A DNA stretch of 64,000 nucleotides. It comes from Halobaculum roseum. Its GTDB lineage: Archaea; Halobacteriota; Halobacteria; Halobacteriales; Haloferacaceae. Positions 53,149-61,674 of the stretch are shown piece after piece (the stretch's first letter is position 1; each line of letters begins with the position of its first letter). The stretch lies in NCBI RefSeq assembly GCF_019880245.1, contig NZ_CP082286.1:1878521-1942520 (forward strand). The letters run 5' to 3'. Under the pieces are notes generated by a model, which did not search any database, had not been told where the DNA came from, and saw only the letters and a list, made by a program, of their open reading frames with translations. Position numbers and translations under genes: made by a program.

Positions 53149-53532
53149 ATGTCCGTCCCCCGCCTCGTGTACGACGACGACTGCGGCTTCTGCACGTTCG
53201 TCGTCTCGCACGCGCTGGAGCTGGGCGAGTTCGAGGCCGTCGGCTTCTCCGAGCTGGCCGCGGACGACGAGCTGCGCGCACGACTGCCCGACGACTACGA
53301 GGAGTGCATGCACCTCGTCACCGACGCCGCGGTGTACTCCTGCGGCGAGGCGCTCGAGGCCGTCGCCAAGCGCACCGGCGCCGCGGGCTGGTGGCTCACC
53401 GCGGCCGCGAAGGGACTGCCGAAGTACCCGCAGGCCCGTGAGAAGATCTACCGGTGGGCGGCCGACCGCAGGGACCTGTGGGGGAAGCTCGCGCGGCGCG
53501 ACTCGCCGTCGAACGGCAACGCCTCGTCGTAG
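53149..53532 (+). CDS. DCC-type thiol-disulfide oxidoreductase (DUF393)
   Basis: A 127-residue protein with the defining N-terminal DCC motif DDDCGFCTFVV (C12, C15) of the DUF393 family, a thioredoxin-like fold acting in thiol-disulfide exchange. The middle has EECMHLVTDAAVYSCGEALEAVAKRTG and the C-terminus KIYRWAADRRDLWGKLA, typical of the family. ATG at 53149. Neighbours do not indicate a specific partner. Together with the glutaredoxin-like gene at 45852 the window encodes two small dithiol proteins. Confidence 0.9.
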   Translation: MSVPRLVYDDDCGFCTFVVSHALELGEFEAVGFSELAADDELRARLPDDYEECMHLVTDAAVYSCGEALEAVAKRTGAAGWWLTAAAKGLPKYPQAREKIYRWAADRRDLWGKLARRDSPSNGNASS

Positions 53533-53552
53533 TCGCCGTCGCGTCCGGCGCC

Positions 53553-53858
53553 TCAGGCGTCCGGGATCTCGGGGGCGTCGGTCCGCCGCAGCGCCGCCCG
53601 CCCGGGGGCCAGGTCCCGCGGCGGCGCGCCCGGGAGGTACGCCTCCAGCGCCCCGCGGATCACGTCCACCTCCGCGGGATCGAAGCGCTCGCGGCCGTCC
53701 TCGATCGCCGCCAACGCGTCGAGCTCCGGGAACCCCTCGGTCGCGTCCCCGGCCTCGACCGCCGTTCGAACCCCGTCGAGGAGCGCGGCGTGGACCACCC
53801 ACGCCTCCTCACGGGAGAACGCGAGCGTCCGCCATCCGCCCTCGACCGGTTTTGCCAT
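53553..53858 (-). CDS. Hypothetical haloarchaeal protein
   Basis: A 101-residue protein from an ATG at 53858 (MAKPVEGGWRTLAFSREEAWVVHAALLDG). An earlier ATG at 53900 would add 14 residues. The protein is an acidic helical domain (REEAWVVHAALLDGVRTAVEAG, FPELDALAAIEDG, FDPAEVDVIRGALEAYL) with a short tail. No Cys, no TM and no motif I recognise. It looks like a DUF widespread in haloarchaea. Convergent to the DCC gene, single gene with no obvious partner. Confidence 0.68.
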   Translation of the reverse strand: MAKPVEGGWRTLAFSREEAWVVHAALLDGVRTAVEAGDATEGFPELDALAAIEDGRERFDPAEVDVIRGALEAYLPGAPPRDLAPGRAALRRTDAPEIPDA

Positions 53859-54168
53859 CTCGATTGGCGCCTCAAAGTCCACCCACTTAGCTATGATCAT
53901 GGTTCTCACACGGATAGCACGGCGGGTACGGAGCGAATTCCCGTCGACGGCCCCGCACCGTCGCGACCCCGTCTGTGTCGATCGCCCGACGTGACTGGTA
54001 AGCCGGCGACTACCGACGCGTGACGCAGGCAGATCGGTCACTCGGAGGCGGGAATCCCGATCGCTGACCGGGCTGTCGACGCGACTCGCGCCGCTATCGC
54101 GTCACGAGAAGGCCGACAGTCCGGTCGAACTGACTGGGATCGCCACGGATCTCGTGACGCCACAGGCG
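53859..54168. other. Gene-free intergenic region
   Basis: About 310 bp between the hypothetical gene and the acyl-CoA dehydrogenase stop. I see no gene and no tRNA. A short perfect hairpin, GTGACGCC/GGCGTCAC at 54154-54172, overlaps the dehydrogenase stop codon. Confidence 0.55.
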
Positions 54169-54172
54169 TCAC
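54154..54172. terminator. Perfect 8-bp hairpin overlapping the dehydrogenase stop
   Basis: GTGACGCC (54154-54161), loop ACA, GGCGTCAC (54165-54172). It includes the stop codon of the acyl-CoA dehydrogenase and may end its transcript; there is no T-run after it. Confidence 0.4.
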
Positions 54173-55332
54173 TCGAAGGCGGCGATTCCAGTCAGATCCT
54201 CCCCGAGGATGAGCGAGTGGATGTCGTGGGTCCCCTCGTAGGTGTACACCGTCTCCAGGTTGCTCATGTGACGCATCGGCGAGTAGTCGGTCGTGATCCC
54301 GTTGCCGCCGAGCATCTCGCGGGCGACGCGCGCCTGATCGCGGGCCATCCGGACGTTGTTGCGCTTGGCCATCGACACCTGCTGGGGGCGCAGGTCGCCG
54401 CGCTCCTTCAGATCCGCGAGCCGGTACGCGAGCAGCTGCGCGAGGGTGATCTGCGTCGCCATCTCCGCGAGCTTCTCCTGTTGGATCTGGAAGCGGGCGA
54501 TGGGGCCGCCGAACTGGTCGCGCTCGGTCTGGTACTCGCGGGCCGTCTCGAAGCAGTCGCGGGCGGCGCCGACGGCGCCCCAGGCGATGCCGTACCGGGC
54601 CTGCGTGAGACACGACAGCGGCCCCTTCATCCCCGTCACGTCGGGGAGAACGTTCCCCTCGGGGACGCGCACGTCGTCGAGGACGATCCCGCCCGTGACC
54701 GACGCGCGCATCGAGAGCTTCTCCTCGATCTTCGGCGTCTTGACGCCGTCGCGGTCGGTCTCGACGAGGAACCCCCGAACGGGCGATCCGTCGTCGGAGG
54801 TCAGTTTCGCCCACACGACCGCCACGTCCGCGATGGGCGAGTTGGTGATCCACGTCTTCTCGCCGTTCAGGACGAAGCCGTCGGCGTCGCGTTCGGCGCG
54901 CGTCTCAATCCCCGAGGGGTTCGAGCCGTGCTCCGGCTCCGTCAGGCCGAAGCAGCCGACGACCTCGCCCTGGCCGAGCGCGGGGAGCCACTCCTCCTTC
55001 TGGGCGTCGCTGCCGAACGCGTGGATCGGGTACATCACGAGTGCGCCCTGGACGCTCGCCATCGAGCGCAGCCCGGAGTCGCACGCCTCCAGCTCCTGCA
55101 TCAGCAGGCCGTACGCTCGCTCGGAGACGTTCGGGGAGCCGTACCCCTCCAGGTTCGGCGCGTAGAAGCCGAGCTCGCCCATCTCGGGGATGAGGTCCGT
55201 GGGGAAGGTCCCCGCCTCGTAGTGGTCGGCGATGTCGGGGGCGACCTCCTCGGCGACGAACTCCCGGGCCGTATCGCGGATCAGCTTCTCCTCGGCCGAG
55301 AGATCCGCCTCCAGACCGACGTAATCGAGCAT
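54169..55332 (-). CDS. Acyl-CoA dehydrogenase, glutaryl-CoA dehydrogenase-like
   Basis: FAD enzyme of 387 residues. The middle beta domain has GCFGLTEPEHGSNPSG and KTWITNSPIADVAVVWA. The C-terminal helical domain holds ARYGIAWGAVGAARDCFETA, QFGGPIARFQIQQEKLA, and the block YEGTHDIHSLILGE, whose Glu is the catalytic base. ARYGIAWGAVGAA and the QQVSMAKRNNV segment are typical of glutaryl-CoA dehydrogenase (GcdH), which decarboxylates glutaryl-CoA to crotonyl-CoA; I infer this but general acyl-CoA dehydrogenase is possible. ATG at 55332. It probably delivers electrons to an electron-transfer flavoprotein, consistent with the membrane HdrD-like protein elsewhere in the window. Confidence 0.9.
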   Translation of the reverse strand: MLDYVGLEADLSAEEKLIRDTAREFVAEEVAPDIADHYEAGTFPTDLIPEMGELGFYAPNLEGYGSPNVSERAYGLLMQELEACDSGLRSMASVQGALVMYPIHAFGSDAQKEEWLPALGQGEVVGCFGLTEPEHGSNPSGIETRAERDADGFVLNGEKTWITNSPIADVAVVWAKLTSDDGSPVRGFLVETDRDGVKTPKIEEKLSMRASVTGGIVLDDVRVPEGNVLPDVTGMKGPLSCLTQARYGIAWGAVGAARDCFETAREYQTERDQFGGPIARFQIQQEKLAEMATQITLAQLLAYRLADLKERGDLRPQQVSMAKRNNVRMARDQARVAREMLGGNGITTDYSPMRHMSNLETVYTYEGTHDIHSLILGEDLTGIAAFE

Positions 55333-55492
55333 ACGAGGAATCGGTGACACGTCGACAAATGGGTGTCGGGATCTGCCGGATCCTTCGTGAGGAACGCGGT
55401 CGGTCGGCCGAGTCCCTCCGGGGAGGTGGGCCGCCCCCGCGGGCGCGGCGCACGGAAGGCTTACCAACTCCACCGCGAAAGAGGAACGACGA

Positions 55493-56347
55493 ATGGCCGA
55501 CATGCCCTCCTCCATCCCGGGGATCGGCGGGCCGTGGTCCCGCGGCGACGACGGCGACCGCGACCCGCGGGTCATCGGCGTCGACGGCGACGACGCCGAC
55601 GCCGTCCTCGCGGCGCTGTCCTCGGACACCGCACGCGCGATCCTCTCCGCGCTTCACGACAGCCCCGGCCCCGCCAGCGACGTGGCCGACCGCGTCGACA
55701 CGTCGCTGCAGAACACCCAGTACCACCTGAAGCGCCTCCGCGATGCGGGCGTCGTCGAGGTGGTCGACACCGTCTACTCCCAGAAAGGCCGCGAGATGGA
55801 CGTGTACGCTCCCGCCGACGGGCCGCTCGTGCTCGTCGCCGGTCCGGAGTCCGAGGCCTCGGGGATCCGCGCGACGCTCAGCCGACTGCTCGGCGGGATC
55901 GGCGCGGTCGGCCTCGGCGCCGTCGTCGTCGAGACCGCCCTCGGGGGCCCGTTCGCGCCCACGGTCGGGTTCGGCTCGGCCGGCGGCGCCGACGGCGCGG
56001 CCGGCGACGGCACCGACGTGAGCGTCGAATCGACGAACGCGACCGCCACGGAGGCCCCTGCCGACGACGCCGCGACGCCGACGCCGACCGAGTCCGCCGG
56101 CGACGGCGGGATGGGGATCCAGGAGGCGACCGAGACCGCCGCGGAGACGGCGACGCCCGCGGCGACGCCCACCCCCGACCCGACCGCGACCGAGGTGGCC
56201 CGCGACACGACGTACGCCGTCGCCGCCGACGCCGGGCCGACGCTGGTCGACCAGCTCGCCGCCTCGCCGGGGTTCCTGTTCCTGTGTGGCGGCCTGCTCG
56301 CGCTCGCGGTCGTGGCGCTGGTCGCCCGACGCCGCGGCGGGGCGTGA
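55493..56347 (+). CDS. Membrane-anchored winged-helix regulator
   Basis: A 284-residue protein. The N-terminal ArsR-type winged helix is at about residues 35-105: ALSSDTARAILSALHDSPGPASDVADRV, then QNTQYHLKRLRDAGVVEVVDTVYSQ. A hydrophobic segment follows (LSRLLGGIGAVGLGAVVVETAL), then a long Thr/Ala/Pro linker (about 165-245) and a C-terminal TM (FLFLCGGLLALAVVALVARRRGG). Thus the DNA-binding head is cytoplasmic, the linker would face out, and a second TM returns. This looks like a membrane-tethered transcription factor that could sense surface stress. It is divergent from the dehydrogenase with 160 bp between. Confidence 0.85.
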   Translation: MADMPSSIPGIGGPWSRGDDGDRDPRVIGVDGDDADAVLAALSSDTARAILSALHDSPGPASDVADRVDTSLQNTQYHLKRLRDAGVVEVVDTVYSQKGREMDVYAPADGPLVLVAGPESEASGIRATLSRLLGGIGAVGLGAVVVETALGGPFAPTVGFGSAGGADGAAGDGTDVSVESTNATATEAPADDAATPTPTESAGDGGMGIQEATETAAETATPAATPTPDPTATEVARDTTYAVAADAGPTLVDQLAASPGFLFLCGGLLALAVVALVARRRGGA

Positions 56348-56719
56348 GCCGGCGGTGCGGTCGATCGCCGGCCATGCCGGCGGTTCACCACGCCGGTGCC
56401 CGCTGCCCGCCGTCGCCGTCGCGGTGACTAAAAACGGCGTTTGACCATAGAGAAAGTACTTGACACGAGCGCCGTTACGAGGTAGTACCGGTTCCCGGTG
56501 GCGCGCCGGCCCTCCGTTCGCGGTTCCCCGAATCGGCCCTCCACCCGCCGCGCCCAGGTCACACACCAGCCACCGTCTCCCCGACGCCCGCAGACCGGGT
56601 GCGCGGACGGCCGGCGACCCGGGAGCCAGGTCCCCGTTGACGCGACCCGCACGTTCGGCGCACGGCGAGACGATCGGCAGACGCCGTCTCACTACGCGTC
56701 CGTCCCCCGCCGAGCGGCC
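56348..56719. other. Intergenic region with an A/T-rich island
   Basis: About 370 bp with no gene I can support. It contains a GCCGGC-CAT-GCCGGC hairpin near 56365-56379 and an A/T-rich island (GACTAAAAACGG, then GACCATAGAGAAAGTACTTGAC, about 56427-56464) standing out from the GC background. A spurious 74-residue frame on the minus strand ends inside the island. Confidence 0.5.
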
Positions 56720-57238
56720 TCACGGCCCCCGTACGGGCACGGAGAACCGCTCGAACACCTCGCCGTCGGGGGTAACCAGTTTCCCCGAGAGCCCGTCGTC
56801 GGTTCGCGTCACCTCGGCGTGTGCCGGCCGGTTCCCCCGAGGTTGTGCGTAACTGCCCGGGTTGAGCAGCGGTACCGCCCCCGAGTCGTCGAACTCGGGG
56901 CGGTGGCTGTGGCCGAAGACGACGAGGTCGGCGTCGCGTTCGCGCCCGAACATGACGAGCCCGGTGGCGCCGCTCCGGCTGCGGTGGCGCACGGCGATCG
57001 TCGCGCCCTCGTAGCCGACGACGCGCTCGCGCGGGAGCCGGTCGCGCAGCGCCGCGTCGTCGTTGTTGCCGGTGACGCCGTACACCGTCGCCGCCTCGCG
57101 CTGCAGGTCGTCGAGCACCGGCTCCCGGTAGAAGTCGCCGGCGTGGATCACCGCGTCGGCGTCCCGGACCGCATCGAGGGTCCGTCCGCGGAGCCGATGG
57201 TCGTCCGTCGCGTGGGTGTCGGAGATGACGACGAGCAT
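56720..57238 (-). CDS. Calcineurin-like phosphoesterase (MJ0936/YfcE family)
   Basis: A 172-residue metallophosphoesterase. Metal ligands: ISDTHA (D7, H9) at the N-terminus, HAGDF, GNNDD (N-D pair), and the C-terminal FGHSHRP and LNPGSYAQPRGNR. Members cleave phosphodiesters of varied small substrates; physiological targets in haloarchaea are not known. ATG at 57238. It is convergent to the regulator gene upstream and divergent from the CDF transporter, with 93 bp between the two start codons. Confidence 0.92.
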   Translation of the reverse strand: MLVVISDTHATDDHRLRGRTLDAVRDADAVIHAGDFYREPVLDDLQREAATVYGVTGNNDDAALRDRLPRERVVGYEGATIAVRHRSRSGATGLVMFGRERDADLVVFGHSHRPEFDDSGAVPLLNPGSYAQPRGNRPAHAEVTRTDDGLSGKLVTPDGEVFERFSVPVRGP

Positions 57239-57331
57239 ACCGACCGGAGGGGACGGGCGGTCCTAACGGTTCGGGAGGTCGGCGTCCGCGGCTCCCCGGG
57301 GTTGATTACGGTCGACGGCGACGTGCCGACA

Positions 57332-58297
57332 ATGGCTGGAGGAAGCAGGTCCGTCGTCATCGCCGCGCTGATCGCCAACGGCTCCATCGCGGTCATGAAG
57401 TTCTTCGGCTTCCTGCTGACCGGGTCGCCGTCGATGCTCTCGGAGACGTATCACTCCATCTCCGACACCGGGAACCAGGTGTTGCTGCTGGTCGGCCTCC
57501 GGTACTCCGGCAGGGAGGCGAACCGTTCGCACCCGTTCGGCTACGGCAAGGCGCAGTTCTTCTACGCCTTTCTCGTCTCGGTGCTGCTGTTCGGCATCGC
57601 CGGCTGGGAGTCGCTGAAACACGGATACGACGCGCTGCTTCACCCCGGACACGGCGGCGAGCGCGCCGACGTGATCCTCGCTGGGATCAACTTCACCGAA
57701 CTGGTGCCGGTCGACCCGTTCTGGATCAACGTCGTCGTCCTCCTGGGCGCCATCGTGTTCGAGGTCTACGCGCTCGCGAAGGCGAACGCGGAGCTCCAGC
57801 GGCAGATCGAGACGTACGGCTGGTCGGGGGTCCGCGAGGCGTTCTCGAAGACCAGCGACGTGACGACCCTCACCGCCTTCACCGAGGACGCCATCGCGCT
57901 GGCCGGTGCCGCCGTCGCGCTCGTCGGCATCACGCTGGCGCGGTACCTCGACATGCCGATCTTCGACGCGATCGCCTCGCTCGTCATCGGCGGGCTGTTG
58001 ATGGGCTTCGCCGTCGCGCTCGCCTGGGAGAACAAGCGGCTGATCCTCGGGGAGTCGCTCCCGGCGGGCGTGGAGGAAACGCTCCGGTCGGCGATCGCCG
58101 ATCACGAGGGCGTCGTCCACGTCGACGGGTTCCGGACGGTGTTCGTCGGGCCCGGCGAGGCGCTGGTCACCGCGGACGTGAGCTTCGACGGCGACGCGGC
58201 GGCCCGCGGCGTCGACGAGGACATCACGCAGATCGAGGCAACGCTTCGGGACCTCGACGACCGCGTCCGGATCGTCTACATCGAGCCGGAAGTGTGA
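57332..58297 (+). CDS. Cation diffusion facilitator (CDF) transporter
   Basis: A 321-residue metal/proton antiporter. TM2 has SETYHSISDTGNQVLLLVG, and TM5 TAFTEDAIALAGAAVALVG, holding the His/Asp metal-site residues of CDF proteins. A His-containing loop HPGHGGERADV lies between. The C-terminal cytoplasmic domain is the ferredoxin-like CDF fold (VHVDGFRTVFVGPGEALVTADVSFD). Six TMs. It closely resembles the ZnT9-like subgroup rather than the FieF one, by the EANRSHPFGYGKAQFFYAF segment. It would export Zn2+ or other divalent metals. ATG at 57332 in a plausible context. Confidence 0.92.
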   Translation: MAGGSRSVVIAALIANGSIAVMKFFGFLLTGSPSMLSETYHSISDTGNQVLLLVGLRYSGREANRSHPFGYGKAQFFYAFLVSVLLFGIAGWESLKHGYDALLHPGHGGERADVILAGINFTELVPVDPFWINVVVLLGAIVFEVYALAKANAELQRQIETYGWSGVREAFSKTSDVTTLTAFTEDAIALAGAAVALVGITLARYLDMPIFDAIASLVIGGLLMGFAVALAWENKRLILGESLPAGVEETLRSAIADHEGVVHVDGFRTVFVGPGEALVTADVSFDGDAAARGVDEDITQIEATLRDLDDRVRIVYIEPEV

Positions 58298-58336
58298 GTC
58301 GCGCGATCGGGGCCGGACGGCACGGCTCTGGTTCGC

Positions 58337-59350
58337 CTATTCGTTCGCCAGCGCCAGCGACGCCAACAGCGCCTCCAGCTGCACCTGCTCGTTGGCGCCC
58401 TCGGTGATCCGGAAGTCGGCGTCGCCGATGCGCTCCATCAGCCGCACCGCCTCGCGATCCGAGAGGTCGAACTCCCACACCGAGCGGTGGAGCTGGTCGA
58501 TGATGTCGCCGCCGGCCATCCCCGTCTCGGTGAGCAGCGTGTCGAGCGTCGCCCGCGACTTCGAGAAGTCGCCGGCGAGCGCGTCCTCGACCATCGCCTC
58601 GATCTCCTCGGGGCGCGCCGTCGCGGTGATCTCGTAGACGGTCTCCTCGTCAACGACTTCCCCCGTGGTCGCGGCCGCCTGGAGGGAGTTGATCGCGCGG
58701 CGCATGTCGCCGTCGGCGGCGTACACCAGCGCGTCGAGCCCCTCGTCGGTGATCTCGATGTCCTGGTCGGCGGCGATGTCCCGGACCTGCGCCGCGACGG
58801 CCTCGTCAGACAGCGGCGAGAAGCGGAAGACGGCACACCGCGACTGGATGGGGTCGATGATCTTCGAGGAGTAGTTACACGACAGGATGAAGCGCGTGTT
58901 GTCGGAGAACTGCTCCATCGTCCGCCGGAGCGCCGACTGCGCGTCGTCGGTGAGGGAGTCGGCCTCGTCGAGGAAGATGACCCGGTAGTCGTACCCGCCG
59001 AACGACGAGCGCGCGAAGTTCTTGATCCGGTCGCGCACCACGTCGATCCCGCGCTGGTCGGAGGCGTTGAGCTCCAGGAAGTTCGTCCGCCAGTCGTCGC
59101 CGTAGATCGTCTTGGCGATGGCGACCGCCGAGGTCGTCTTCCCGACGCCGGCCGGCCCCGCGAACAGGAGGTGCGGCAGGTCGTCCTGTTCGATGTAGCT
59201 TTGCAGTCGCGAGACGATCTGCTCGTGTCCGTACACGTCCTCCAGCGTCTCCGGGCGGTACTTCTCGATCCAGACCTCCCGCCCGGGCGCGGGGCCGGCG
59301 TCGTCCCCGTCGCCGGCCTCGGTCGCCTCCGCGTCGTCGGCCTCGCTCAT
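58337..59350 (-). CDS. rfcS: Replication factor C small subunit
   Basis: AAA+ clamp-loader subunit of 337 residues loading the PCNA clamp. Walker A is GPAGVGKTT, Walker B DEADSL, sensor 1 [17 protein letters not shown] with the SRC arginine finger, then the C-terminal collar. An acidic N-terminal stretch precedes [17 protein letters not shown]. No intein interrupts this copy, unlike polC in this window. ATG at 59350. It is divergent from the SAMP2-like gene (155 bp between start codons). The large subunit gene is not visible. Confidence 0.96.
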   Translation of the reverse strand: MSEADDAEATEAGDGDDAGPAPGREVWIEKYRPETLEDVYGHEQIVSRLQSYIEQDDLPHLLFAGPAGVGKTTSAVAIAKTIYGDDWRTNFLELNASDQRGIDVVRDRIKNFARSSFGGYDYRVIFLDEADSLTDDAQSALRRTMEQFSDNTRFILSCNYSSKIIDPIQSRCAVFRFSPLSDEAVAAQVRDIAADQDIEITDEGLDALVYAADGDMRRAINSLQAAATTGEVVDEETVYEITATARPEEIEAMVEDALAGDFSKSRATLDTLLTETGMAGGDIIDQLHRSVWEFDLSDREAVRLMERIGDADFRITEGANEQVQLEALLASLALANE

Positions 59351-59505
59351 GGACGGTGGTCGGCGGCCCGGGGGGATAAACGCCCCGAGATACCGCCCCC
59401 GGTACCCTGGACCGACGCGCGCCGTCGGTAACGGGTGCCCGCGGTCGGGGGCGCCAGAGCGCACGCGACGGCAACGCTGAAAGCCGCGCGGCGGCGACTG
59501 CGGAC

Positions 59506-59706
59506 ATGGACGTGACCTGCGAGGTCGTCGGCGAGGGGACCGAGACGCTCGCGCTCGACGACGGCGCGACCTACGCCGACGTGTGCCGGGCGGTCGGCTA
59601 CTCCCCCCACGAGGTAACCGTGCTCGTGGACGGGAGCCCGGTCCCGGAGGACGCCCCCGTCGAGGCGACCGAGCTGAAGGTGCTCCGGCTCATCAAGGGC
59701 GGATGA
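59506..59706 (+). CDS. samp2: SAMP2-like ubiquitin-fold modifier
   Basis: A 66-residue beta-grasp protein ending in Gly65-Gly66. The core [21 protein letters not shown] and the end VLRLIKGG match SAMP2 of Haloferax, which acts both as an isopeptide-linked protein tag and as a sulfur carrier for tRNA thiolation. The start [20 protein letters not shown] also fits. The E1 (UbaA) is not in the window. Its TGA overlaps the ATG of a GNAT gene (ATGA), so the two are translationally coupled. No UBL processing is needed because the Gly-Gly is already terminal. Confidence 0.92.
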   Translation: MDVTCEVVGEGTETLALDDGATYADVCRAVGYSPHEVTVLVDGSPVPEDAPVEATELKVLRLIKGG

Positions 59707-60182
59707 CAGGCGACGACGCCGACAGCACCGCAGACAGCGCCGTCGACAACACCGCCGACAGCGCCGGCGCCGCGTCCATCCGGCCCGCCCGCGGCGACGA
59801 CGCCGACGCGGTCCGCCGACTCTTCGACGCCGCGATGCTCTCGGTTCCGGACGACCTCGCCGACCGCGTCGCCGGCGGCGACGCGCTGGTCGCCGTCGAC
59901 GCCGACACCGCAGGCGAGACCGACGACCCTGCCGTGATCGGGGCGCTCGTGCTCGCCGACAGTCACATCGACGCGATCGCGGTACGAAAGCGCCGGCGGG
60001 CCGACGGCGTCGGCACCGCCCTCGTCGCGGCGGCCGCCGGGCGGACCGACGGGCCGCTGACGGCGACGTTCCGGCCGCAAGTGCGGCCGTTCTACGAGTC
60101 GTTGGGCTTCGAGATCGAGGAGCGCGACGGGCGACTGTTCGGAACGCTCGCGAGGGCCGACGCGGGCGACGCGCCGGAGTGA
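59703..60182 (+). CDS. GNAT-family N-acetyltransferase
   Basis: A 159-residue acetyltransferase domain with an acidic N-terminal tail. Fold marks are IRPARGDDADAVRRLFDAA at the start, the strand DDPAVIGALVLADSHIDAIAVRKRRRADGVGTALVAAA (the acetyl-CoA pyrophosphate loop RRADGVGTAL is a Q/RxxGxG/A variant), and FYESLGFEIEERDG at the C-terminus. Substrate is unknown. The ATG at 59703 overlaps the samp2 stop by four bases. A link to the modification system is an inference from that overlap. Confidence 0.88.
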   Translation: MTGDDADSTADSAVDNTADSAGAASIRPARGDDADAVRRLFDAAMLSVPDDLADRVAGGDALVAVDADTAGETDDPAVIGALVLADSHIDAIAVRKRRRADGVGTALVAAAAGRTDGPLTATFRPQVRPFYESLGFEIEERDGRLFGTLARADAGDAPE

Positions 60183-60192
60183 CCGACCGGGA

Positions 60193-61575
60193 TCAGCCCA
60201 CGTCCGACAGCGGCGCGGCCGCGAACGGGGTCAACATCTCCTCGGGCGTCAGCCCGCCGTGCCAGCCGACGTACCCGAGCTTTTCCGGTTCGTCGCCCCG
60301 CCAGGCCGCCTTCCGTCGGTGGACGAACACCACGTCGCCGCAGCGGCGGCGGAGACGGTCGGAGACCGCGCGGTCGCCGAACAGCCCGCGGACGAAGGCT
60401 TCCTCGCGGGTGAACGCCCGCCCGTAGAAGGTCCGATCGAGGTAGTCGAGCACCTCCTCGGTCGTCCCCGGCCGGAGGTGGAGGTGGACGTTGCGCGCGC
60501 CGCCGACCGGCGGGAGCGGGTCGCCGTCGTCGCCGTCTTCGCCGCCGTACCCGCCGTCACCGCCGTCGCCTCGCGCCAGCGGGTACTCGGTCGGGGCGCC
60601 GGTCTCGTAGCGACGCATGCGTTCCGTGAGGAAGTCGTGCTCCCAGAGGTCGACGTTGGTCTCGGGGTCGGTGTCGACGTGGCCGTGGTCGGCGGTGAGC
60701 ACGAGCAGCGTCGACTCGGCGACCTCCTCGGGGACACCCGACAACGCCGTCGCGACGGCCTCGGAGACGGCCGCGAGCGTCTCGCGGTAGCGGTCGGAGT
60801 CGGTGCCGGCCTCGTGGGCCGCGCCGTCCACGTCCGAGAGGTACGCATAGCAGTAGGTGTCCGGATCCGACTCGGAGAGCGCCTCGGTCAACAGCGACCG
60901 GAAGCCGTCGAGGTCCTCGTACCCGTGGGAGTCGGCGCCGGCGAGCGCGTGCGCCGAGTACGCGCCCGTCGCGGCCTTCGTGGGCTGGACGGTCACGGAG
61001 TCGACGCCCTCGGTAGCCAGGGACTCGTATATCGACCCGCCGGCGAAGAGGTCGCCGGCGTGGACGCCGTATGCCTCGTCGGCCGGGTCGCCGGACTTCG
61101 TCGTGAACGGGAGCGTCTGGACGACGCGGTCGGCGTCGCGATGGTACACGTCCCAGCCGATCACGCCGTGCTCTGCGGGCGTGCGGCCGGTGTGGACGGT
61201 CGTGATCGCCGCCGCGGTCTCGGAGGGGTAGACGGACGTGAGCGGCGTCACCCGGGCGGTCTCGGCGAGGTCGGCGATCCACTCGGGCGCCCGGCCGGCG
61301 GCGACCTCGCGACGCCACTGCTCGTAGCCGAAGCCGTCGACGAGCACGTGACAGACGCGGTCGTAGTCGGCGTCGTCGCCGGGGGCGGTGCCGGCGAGGC
61401 CGGGCACGTCGGCGACGGCGCCGTCCGGGAGCGGGTCGCCGGGGAGGTCGACGCCGAGCACCCCGCCGAGGGTCGCGGGGACGCCGGCGAAGCAGTACCG
61501 GCCGTAGTCGGGGAACAGGTAGCCGTCGCGCTCGCGGTCGTCGCTGACGCGGGCGGCGACCTCGTCGTCGAACAT
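60193..61575 (-). CDS. Alkaline phosphatase superfamily phosphodiesterase/pyrophosphatase
   Basis: A 460-residue protein of the alkaline-phosphatase superfamily, nucleotide pyrophosphatase/phosphodiesterase type. Metal ligands: VLVDGFGYEQW (Asp), the nucleophile Thr in SVYPSETAAAITTVHTGR, GVIGWDVYH, YLSDVDGAAHEAGTDSD (Asp/His pair), and LTADHGHVD (Asp/His). The C-terminal part (LHLRPGTTEEVLDYLDR, then VVFVHRRKAAWRG) is a haloarchaeal extension. No signal peptide, so cytosolic. Substrate not known. It is convergent to the GNAT gene, with 10 bp between. Confidence 0.9.
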   Translation of the reverse strand: MFDDEVAARVSDDRERDGYLFPDYGRYCFAGVPATLGGVLGVDLPGDPLPDGAVADVPGLAGTAPGDDADYDRVCHVLVDGFGYEQWRREVAAGRAPEWIADLAETARVTPLTSVYPSETAAAITTVHTGRTPAEHGVIGWDVYHRDADRVVQTLPFTTKSGDPADEAYGVHAGDLFAGGSIYESLATEGVDSVTVQPTKAATGAYSAHALAGADSHGYEDLDGFRSLLTEALSESDPDTYCYAYLSDVDGAAHEAGTDSDRYRETLAAVSEAVATALSGVPEEVAESTLLVLTADHGHVDTDPETNVDLWEHDFLTERMRRYETGAPTEYPLARGDGGDGGYGGEDGDDGDPLPPVGGARNVHLHLRPGTTEEVLDYLDRTFYGRAFTREEAFVRGLFGDRAVSDRLRRRCGDVVFVHRRKAAWRGDEPEKLGYVGWHGGLTPEEMLTPFAAAPLSDVG

Positions 61576-61674
61576 ACCGGTCGTAGCGACGACCCCGCCG
61601 TCAAACCCGGGGATCCGGGGATCGGCCGCGGAACCGAGGAGGGGACGGGTCCGTCGGTCGACGGGCCCACCGCG

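Noticed and set aside
56428-56652. A 74-codon minus-strand frame ending in an A/T-rich island
   Set aside because: Its composition outside the last 20 codons is shadow-like (Arg/Gly/Trp rich) and no start context or motif supports it.
58337-59350. An intein in rfcS, since this gene is a known insertion target in archaea
   Set aside because: Walker A, Walker B and the SRC motif are contiguous, and the protein has the normal length of about 337 residues.
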